Origin: an uncultured Acetobacteraceae bacterium
GTDB taxonomy: Bacteria; Pseudomonadota; Alphaproteobacteria; Acetobacterales; Acetobacteraceae
Reading direction: 5' to 3'
NCBI GenBank assembly: GCA_937930165.1
Contig: CALGVL010000261.1
Span: 1 to 18,861 of the forward strand
Length of the DNA: 18,861 bases
Shown one piece after another: positions 14,244-18,861 of the stretch. Position 1 is the first letter of the stretch. The number at the start of each line of letters is the position of its first letter. Both the position numbers and the translations under genes were made by a program. The notes under the pieces were generated by a model. The model ran no database searches. It was not told where the DNA came from and saw only the letters and a list, made by a program, of their open reading frames with translations.

Positions 14244-14251
14244 GATAGGCT
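14244..14251 (+). promoter_or_regulatory. Candidate -10 element for the exported-protein gene
   Basis: GATAGGCT lies 28 bases before the ATG at 14279 and is identical to the element at 10774. TAGGCT would serve as the -10 hexamer, with a start site near 14258. No good -35 box is visible at normal spacing. Confidence 0.3.
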
Positions 14252-14278
14252 CGGAAGCGAATCCATTGGGGAAAGTCC

Positions 14279-14845
14279 ATGCTGCGCGCCCGTGCCCTGC
14301 TGCTCGCTGCCACCATCCTGGCCGCCATCCCGGCGGCGCGGGCCGATGAGATCTCCGAAGCGATCACCGAGGCTGGCCGCGCCTGGCAGTCGGGTGACGC
14401 CGTCGCTGCCCGGACTGCGCTGGAGGAAGCCTTGCAGCTCCTGGCGCAGCGGGCCGCCGCCGGGCTGGGCCAGGCCCTTCCGGACGCCCTGCCGGGCTGG
14501 ACGGCGGAGGAGCCGGAAACCAGTGCCGCGACCGGCCTCTTCGGCGGCGCGACCCAGGCCAGCCGGACCTATCGCAACGCACAGGAGCAGGAGGTCCGGA
14601 TCCAGGTCACCTCGGACAACCCGATCATCGCGCAACTGGCGATGGTCTATGCCAACCCCGCCATGGCAGGGGCGATGGGCAAGCTGGTCCGCATCGGCAG
14701 CCAGCGCGCCATCCAGACCAACGACAACGAGATCCAGATGCTGGTGGACAACCGCATCCTGGTCACCATCCAGGGCGATGCGCCGCTTGAGGCGAAGCTC
14801 GCCTATGCCCGCGCAATTGATCTGGCGAAGCTGTCCCGGCGCTGA
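14279..14845 (+). CDS. Exported protein of unknown function
   Basis: I do not recognise this 188-residue protein. A signal peptide covers residues 1-22 (LLLAATILAAIPAARA), with cleavage likely before DEIS, so the mature protein is periplasmic and has no lipobox cysteine. Next comes an Ala-rich helical section (about 24-65, AGRAWQSGDAVAARTALEEAL), which looks like a short helical-repeat or coiled region. A mixed region follows with GWTAEEPETSAATGLFGGATQASRTY, then strands such as VRIQVTSDNP and IQMLVDNRILVTIQG. GGGGAAAG gives the Shine-Dalgarno. It is 91 bases downstream of recQ and faces the BrkB-like gene, with a hairpin over both stop codons. Composition matches its neighbours, so recent transfer is not indicated. 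Confidence 0.8.
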   Translation: MLRARALLLAATILAAIPAARADEISEAITEAGRAWQSGDAVAARTALEEALQLLAQRAAAGLGQALPDALPGWTAEEPETSAATGLFGGATQASRTYRNAQEQEVRIQVTSDNPIIAQLAMVYANPAMAGAMGKLVRIGSQRAIQTNDNEIQMLVDNRILVTIQGDAPLEAKLAYARAIDLAKLSRR

Positions 14846-14864
14846 GCGGGCCGGTATCAGCGCC
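14838..14864. terminator. Bidirectional hairpin spanning two convergent stop codons
   Basis: GGCGCTGA (14838-14845) and TCAGCGCC (14857-14864) are a perfect 8-bp inverted repeat with an 11-base spacer. Each arm contains the TGA stop of one convergent gene. It could act as a two-way terminator or 3'-end protector. No T tract is present on either side, so intrinsic termination is uncertain. Confidence 0.4.
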
Positions 14865-15879
14865 AGCGCCGGAAGGCGGAAACCAGCACCGTCCCCAGCG
14901 TCGCCATCTGCAGCAGCATGCCACGCCATCCTCTCGGCGCCTTCGGACCGGCCGCCGCCTGCCGGCGCCGCTGCCGGCGCGGCCGGTCCGGCATTGCCTC
15001 CGGCGGCCGCGCCCCGGCGGCGACGGCTTCCGGGTTGCCCGCCAGCCCGGCCCAGGACTTCGTGAATTCCGCCCCCAGCAGGAAGATCTGGGCGGAGTAG
15101 AAGACCCAGATCAGCAGCACCATCAGCGCCCCGGCTGCGCCATAGGTCGTGGCGATGCCGCTGCCGCCGATATACCAGCCGATCAGCGTCTTCCCGATGG
15201 TGAAGAGCAGGGCGGTCACCACCGCGCCCACGGCCACGTCCCGCCAGTGCAGGTCGCGGTCCGGCAGGATCTTGTAGATCGCTCCGAACATCACCGTGAT
15301 CGTCAGGAAGGATATCAGGAAATTGGCGATCCCGATCAGTATCTCCCGCTGCGGCAGCAGCCCGCCGGCCCAGGTCGCCAGCGCCGTGAGCGCGGCGCTG
15401 ACCAGCAGCGAGACCAGCATCAGGAAGCCGGTGGCGGCGACCAGGCCGAGGCTCGCGGCCCTGGCCCGCACCAGCCGCGTGACGGCGCCGCCGACCCCGC
15501 CGCCATGTGGAGTCGGCGCCCGCCAGATCTCGTTCAGGGCGGTCTGCAACTCGACGAAGACGCCGCTGGCGGTCAGCAGCAGGGTGATGACGCCGATGAT
15601 GGTGGCGACGGTGCCCTTGGTCAAACTGCTGGCGCCGCGGATCATGTCCTGCACGGCTTCCGCCCCACGCTCGCCCATCAGGCCGTGTAATTGCCCGGCG
15701 ATCACGCCCTCCACCGCATCCTCGCCGAAGACGAAGCCGGCTATGGCGGTGGCGATGACCAGCAGCGGGGCGATGGAGAAGACGGTGTAAAAGCCGATGG
15801 CGGCGCCGCGGCTCATCGCGCCGTCGTTGAAATAGCCCTCCACCGTGTCCCTGAGGAGCGTCCAGGCCCGCAGCAGCAT
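14857..15879 (-). CDS. YihY/virulence-factor BrkB family membrane protein
   Basis: A 340-residue inner-membrane protein with about six hydrophobic helices. The family is named from Bordetella BrkB (serum resistance) and E. coli YihY; the biochemical role is unsettled, and the early label of ribonuclease BN was wrong. Family marks are GAAIGFYTVFSIAPLLVIATAI in the first helix pair, then SGVFVELQTALNEIWRAP, the LPDRDLHWRDVAVGAVVTALLF region and YGAAGALMVLLIWVFYSAQI. The C-terminus (about 285-340) is an Arg/Ala-rich tail followed by a short hydrophobic piece, longer than in many relatives. It is the last gene of the minus-strand unit, 77 bases after the ABC transporter with a nested hairpin between. 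No strong Shine-Dalgarno is seen. Confidence 0.9.
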   Translation of the reverse strand: MLLRAWTLLRDTVEGYFNDGAMSRGAAIGFYTVFSIAPLLVIATAIAGFVFGEDAVEGVIAGQLHGLMGERGAEAVQDMIRGASSLTKGTVATIIGVITLLLTASGVFVELQTALNEIWRAPTPHGGGVGGAVTRLVRARAASLGLVAATGFLMLVSLLVSAALTALATWAGGLLPQREILIGIANFLISFLTITVMFGAIYKILPDRDLHWRDVAVGAVVTALLFTIGKTLIGWYIGGSGIATTYGAAGALMVLLIWVFYSAQIFLLGAEFTKSWAGLAGNPEAVAAGARPPEAMPDRPRRQRRRQAAAGPKAPRGWRGMLLQMATLGTVLVSAFRRWR

Positions 15880-15894
15880 CGCGACGTCCCATCC

Positions 15895-15955
15895 CCGGCA
15901 GGCCGGCTCCGGCCCGCTTCCAGAACGGGAGCGGGGGCGTCCGGTTGCCTGCCGG
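15895..15955 (-). repeat. Nested inverted repeats between the ABC transporter and BrkB-like genes
   Basis: The outer arms CCGGCAGGC (15895-15903) and GCCTGCCGG (15947-15955) are a perfect 9-bp inverted repeat. Inside it, CCCGCT (15913-15918) and AGCGGG (15930-15935) form a second perfect repeat. As minus-strand RNA this folds directly after the ABC transporter stop codon and could reduce read-through or stabilise the upstream message. Confidence 0.4.
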
Positions 15956-15956
15956 C

Positions 15957-17693
15957 TCAGGCGCCGGCGAGCAGCTTCCCGTCCTGCACGCGCCAGACCC
16001 GCTGGTGATACTGCGCAATGGATGGGCGATGGGCGATGGAAACCAGGGCGGTCTGCGGGAGCCTCTCCTTCAGCAGGCTGTAGAGCCGGGCCTCGGCTTC
16101 CGGATCCAGGCTGGCGGTCGCCTCGTCCAGGAAGAGCCAGTCGGGCTTGTGCAGCAGGGCGCGGGCCAGCGCCACCCGCTGCTGCTCTCCGCCCGAGAGG
16201 CGGCGGTCCCAGACATCCTCCTCGTCCAGTCGGGATTCGAGATGGCCGAGGCCGGCATCGCGCAGCGCCGCCCGCACCGCCTCATCCGGCACCTCGGCCT
16301 CGTCGCGCGGGTAGCAGACGGCGTGGCGAAGCGTGCCCAGCGGCAGATAGGGGCGCTGCGGCAGGAACAGAGCATTCGCGCCGGCGGGGACGCGCACCCT
16401 GCCGCTGCCGAATGGCCAGATGCCGGCCATGGCACGGAACAGCGTGGACTTGCCGCTGCCGGAAGGACCGGTGATTACCACTGAGTCCCGTGGAGCGATG
16501 CTCGCCCCGGCGTCATGGACCAGCACCCGGCCATCAGGCAGCGCCAGGGTCACGTCCTGCAGAGCGAGGTCGGGGCGCTCCTCGGTGGCGGCGTGCACGC
16601 CGGCCCCGGCTGTCGCGGCGGCGCGGGCGGCCCTGATCGCGTCGGAGAAGCCGGTGAGGCGCTGCACCGTCGCCCGCCATTCGGTCAGCGCCGCGTAATT
16701 GTCCACGAACCAGGAGAGCGCGCCCTGCACCTCGCCGAAGGCCGTCGCCGTCTGGGTCAGGCCGCCCAGGGGGATGCGGCCGGCGAAATAGCCGGGCGAG
16801 GCGACGACGAAGGGGAAGACGATCGCCACCTGGGTATAGCCGCTGGTGAAGAAGGTAAGCCGCTTGGTGGCGACCATGATCGACCACCAATTCTCCACCA
16901 CCGCATGGAAGCGGGCACGCAGGCTTCGTTTCTCGTCGGCCTCGCCGGCATGCAGGGCGATGCCCTCGGCATTCTCGCGGAACCGGACCAGGGCGTAGCG
17001 GAAATCCGCCTCCACCCGCTGCTGGTTGAAGTTCAGCCAGATCAGCGGCCGGCCGACCAGATGCGCCAGCCAGGTGCCGAGCATGGCATAGAGCAGCGCT
17101 ACCCAAACCATGTAGCCGGGGATCTGGATGCCCAACACGGTCAGCGGCCCGGACAGGGTCCAGAGCACCACAACGAAGCTCACCAGGGAGACGACGGAGC
17201 GCATCAACCCGAGGCCGAGCATCAGCGTGCCGTCCACGAACATGCGCAGGTCCTCGGCGATGCGCTGGTCCGGATTGTCGGTGCCGGGATCGGTGAGGGC
17301 GATGCGGTAATAGGCGCGGTCGGCCAGCCAGCGGTCCAGGTATTCCCGCGTCAGCCAACGGCGCCAGCGGATCTGCAGCGCCTGGCGCAGGTAGAGCGCA
17401 TAGACCGCAATCAGGATGTAGAGCGCGGCGACGAATACGAAGCCAGGCATCGGCCCGCTATCCGTCTGCCGCCACCAGAAGAGCAGGCTCCAGAAGGCGT
17501 CCGAATCCTTCGCCTGGAGGCTGTTGAAGAATTCCCGGTTCCAGTAGCTGAGCAGCACGCTCATCCCGACCAGGGACAGGTTCAGGAGGATGACGACGCC
17601 GAGCAGCAGCCGGGCGCGCCAGCGCTCCTCGCTGCGCCAATAGGGGCCGGCGAGATGCCGGACGTCACGCAGGAAGGGGAAGAGCCGGCGCAT
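15957..17693 (-). CDS. SbmA/BacA-YddA-type ABC transporter, fused permease and ATPase
   Basis: A 578-residue half-transporter expected to dimerise in the inner membrane. The membrane domain (about 25-330) is of the SbmA/BacA type (ABC_membrane_2), with YWNREFFNSLQAKD, RWRRWLTREYLDRWLADRAYYR and NPDQRIAEDLRMFVDGTL as diagnostic stretches. The ATPase has Walker A GPSGSGKST at 409-417, LSGGEQ at 499-504, Walker B LFLDEA with Asp523 and Glu524, and the switch histidine in IAHR. SbmA and BacA lack the ATPase and import peptides; fused members such as E. coli YddA and mycobacterial Rv1819c carry it, and Rv1819c takes up cobalamin and other hydrophilic molecules. Cargo here is unknown; very-long-chain lipid transport is an alternative raised for BacA-type proteins. 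GGAG precedes the start. It follows the DUF1499 gene by 54 bases. Confidence 0.92.
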   Translation of the reverse strand: MRRLFPFLRDVRHLAGPYWRSEERWRARLLLGVVILLNLSLVGMSVLLSYWNREFFNSLQAKDSDAFWSLLFWWRQTDSGPMPGFVFVAALYILIAVYALYLRQALQIRWRRWLTREYLDRWLADRAYYRIALTDPGTDNPDQRIAEDLRMFVDGTLMLGLGLMRSVVSLVSFVVVLWTLSGPLTVLGIQIPGYMVWVALLYAMLGTWLAHLVGRPLIWLNFNQQRVEADFRYALVRFRENAEGIALHAGEADEKRSLRARFHAVVENWWSIMVATKRLTFFTSGYTQVAIVFPFVVASPGYFAGRIPLGGLTQTATAFGEVQGALSWFVDNYAALTEWRATVQRLTGFSDAIRAARAAATAGAGVHAATEERPDLALQDVTLALPDGRVLVHDAGASIAPRDSVVITGPSGSGKSTLFRAMAGIWPFGSGRVRVPAGANALFLPQRPYLPLGTLRHAVCYPRDEAEVPDEAVRAALRDAGLGHLESRLDEEDVWDRRLSGGEQQRVALARALLHKPDWLFLDEATASLDPEAEARLYSLLKERLPQTALVSIAHRPSIAQYHQRVWRVQDGKLLAGA

Positions 17694-17747
17694 CCTGGTC
17701 TCCGGGAAAGATGGTTCGGCGGCTTCGGTTCGGCCTCGGCGATGGAC

Positions 17748-18197
17748 TCAGGTGCGGCGCAGCGCGGCCATGAGGGCGGCGAGCCAGGCCTCGACCCGCC
17801 TGCGGTTCACGCCGAGATCGGACCAGCCGAACAGGCTGCGGGAATAGAGGAAGAGGCCGGCGCCATCCGGGCCTGGCTGCAGTTCGGCGGCGACGACGTC
17901 GGGAAAGCGGAACAGGGCCGAGCGCACCACCCATTGCGCCTGGCGCCGTTCCGGCCATTCGCCGAATCGGAAGGTGCGGGGGAATTGTCCGCCCAGGCGG
18001 CGCAGCACCGGCCAGGCGGTGGCGGCATCGGCTGGCAGGGGCGGCACGGTGATCTGCGCCCCGGGATGTGTCCCGGCCGGGGCGGCGAGGCAGGCATTGG
18101 GCGAACGCGGCAGGACCAGCGAGGCGAAATCCACCGGCTCCGGCGGTGGCAGCCCCTTGGTGCCACGGCCGAACAGGGCACTGAGCGGTGCGCTCAT
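17748..18197 (-). CDS. DUF1499 domain protein
   Basis: A 149-residue protein without signal peptide or membrane segment, matching the DUF1499 pattern: RSPNACLAAP (31-40), a variable middle containing AQWVVRSALFRFPDVV, and the closing SRSLFGWSDLGVNRRRVEAWL. The function of the family is unknown. The start ATG overlaps the DUF3253 stop by four bases (ATGA), a sign of translational coupling, and this overlap decides the start. A longer in-frame reading back to 18530 is only the shadow of the DUF3253 gene. Next in the unit is the ABC transporter, 54 bases on. Confidence 0.88.
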   Translation of the reverse strand: MSAPLSALFGRGTKGLPPPEPVDFASLVLPRSPNACLAAPAGTHPGAQITVPPLPADAATAWPVLRRLGGQFPRTFRFGEWPERRQAQWVVRSALFRFPDVVAAELQPGPDGAGLFLYSRSLFGWSDLGVNRRRVEAWLAALMAALRRT

Positions 18198-18499
18198 GCC
18201 CCACCCTTGGGCTCGCCCGGCGCGGCGCGCAGGCGGATGACGCCGCGGACGCCCTCGGGTGGCACCGGCTTGCCCTTGCGCAGGATCTCGATGCGGCCGG
18301 CGCAAGCGAGGGAAATCGCTGCCTGCCGCACCGGGCCGAGCAGCGGGCGCCAGGCCGCGTCCTCCCCGCCGGCCAGGGCGCGGGCCACGTCGCTCGGGGA
18401 GATGGAGCTGCCGGGGCGGCAGGCTGCGGTCTGGCGCAGGATCTCCGTGGCGATGGCGTCCGTATCCGGCCGGGGGGAATCTGGCATGGTGACGACCAT
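18194..18499 (-). CDS. DUF3253 domain protein
   Basis: A small soluble protein of 101 residues fitting DUF3253: IATEILRQTAACRPGSSISPSDVARALAGGEDAAWRPLLGPVR, then IEILRKGKPV and a terminal GVIRL strand. The helix-strand layout resembles a small winged-helix fold, which would allow a nucleic-acid or protein-binding role, but no function is established. A second ATG at 18487 is equally possible as start. It overlaps the DUF1499 gene by four bases and follows the DUF1194 gene by 83. A 6-bp inverted repeat, GCCGGA/TCCGGC (18503-18518), lies just before its start. Confidence 0.85.
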   Translation of the reverse strand: MVVTMPDSPRPDTDAIATEILRQTAACRPGSSISPSDVARALAGGEDAAWRPLLGPVRQAAISLACAGRIEILRKGKPVPPEGVRGVIRLRAAPGEPKGGA

Positions 18500-18582
18500 A
18501 GCGCCGGACGGCTCCGGCCAAAACTTGCATTGGCGGCCGGGTCGCGGCTTCGGGCCCTCAGTCCTTCGGCTATCGGACCGTA

Positions 18583-18861
18583 TCAGGCATAGCGCTCCAC
18601 CAGCGGGCCGGGGGGCGGGAGGGCGGCGATCTCGCGGATGATCTTGCGGCGGACCGCGGCCTCGAAGGCAGGGAAGCCCTCGGCCACCACCAGGAAGGCG
18701 CCGGGGCCGCCGATCACCTCGTCCCGGTAGTAGTCGTCGAGCGGGGGCGGGGCGAAGCGGGGATCGAGTGGCTGCTGCGGCGTGCGGTCCAGCACTGCGA
18801 GGCCGTTCAGGGGGATGCCTTGGGCCAGCGCCTCCGCCCGCGCCTCCTCTACCGAGCGGCC
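18583..18861 (-). CDS. DUF1194 domain protein, C-terminal part only
   Basis: The last 92 codons of a gene whose start lies beyond the window. The frame runs open to the window edge (RSVEEARAEALAQGIPLNGL), so the GTG at 18793-18795 is not the true start. The segment NGLAVLDRTP, then LDDYYRDEVIGGPGAFLVV and FEAAVRRKIIREIA, is characteristic of DUF1194 proteins. From memory, these are predicted periplasmic proteins of about 230-260 residues with a von Willebrand factor A-like fold, common in alphaproteobacteria. The signal peptide and any metal-binding site would be in the missing part. It leads the minus-strand unit seen here. Confidence 0.85.
   Translation of the reverse strand, partial: GRSVEEARAEALAQGIPLNGLAVLDRTPQQPLDPRFAPPPLDDYYRDEVIGGPGAFLVVAEGFPAFEAAVRRKIIREIAALPPPGPLVERYA

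Noticed and set aside
18503..18518. GCCGGA/TCCGGC hairpin before the DUF3253 gene as a terminator for the DUF1194 gene
   Set aside because: On the minus strand the T-rich stretch precedes the stem rather than following it, and the stem is only 6 bp, so termination is not supported.
17748..18530. A 260-residue reading of the DUF1499 frame extending upstream
   Set aside because: The extra N-terminal part overlaps the whole DUF3253 gene in another frame and looks like shadow sequence; the ATG at 18197 with the ATGA overlap is the sensible start.
1..18861. Insertion sequences, prophage, CRISPR arrays, toxin-antitoxin or defence genes, tRNA and rRNA
   Set aside because: No transposase, integrase, regular short repeats, cloverleaf-like sequence or defence domain was found on either strand; composition is even throughout.

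Overview
The window is about 70% G+C, densely coded and without tRNA, rRNA, IS elements or CRISPR arrays. It reads like the chromosome of a high-GC alphaproteobacterium. Acetobacteraceae of the Roseomonas type is my best guess, from the codon bias, the TRAP transporter, the hutU/hutF arrangement and the style of the lipoproteins; this is inference without a database search. The largest gap between genes is 186 bases (10665-10850), so there is no unexplained gene-free stretch over 300 bases.

Layout. Positions 1-3041 hold two divergent histidine-degradation genes: hutU (minus strand, 3' end beyond the window) and hutF (plus). HutF implies the five-step route, in which formimidoylglutamate is deiminated to formylglutamate. 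Downstream on the plus strand are a two-part GNAT acetyltransferase and a lone TRAP-transporter binding protein with no membrane partners. Positions 4982-6625 (minus) hold a lipocalin lipoprotein followed closely by an M50 site-2-type membrane protease with two CBS domains. Positions 6790-10121 (plus) are cydD-cydC, the heterodimeric ABC exporter needed for cytochrome bd assembly, with no cydAB nearby. A small heat-shock protein gene (minus) faces cydC.

Positions 10851-14845 (plus) hold an uncharacterised radical SAM enzyme with a cysteine-rich C-terminus, a short OmpA-domain lipoprotein, recQ, and an exported protein I do not recognise. Positions 14857-18861 (minus) form a probable co-directional unit, in transcription order: DUF1194 protein (5' part beyond the window), DUF3253 protein, DUF1499 protein, an SbmA/BacA-YddA-type ABC transporter, and a YihY/BrkB-type membrane protein. 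Its theme appears to be the cell envelope.

Most genes are ordinary housekeeping or accessory metabolism, and I see no convincing new multi-gene system. The observations most worth following are the radical SAM protein, the DUF/ABC/BrkB unit, the unknown exported protein, a Shine-Dalgarno displayed in a hairpin loop before hsp20, a possible coupled leader peptide before hutF, competing hairpins before recQ, and a GATAGGC element whose four plus-strand copies all lie just upstream of plus-strand genes.
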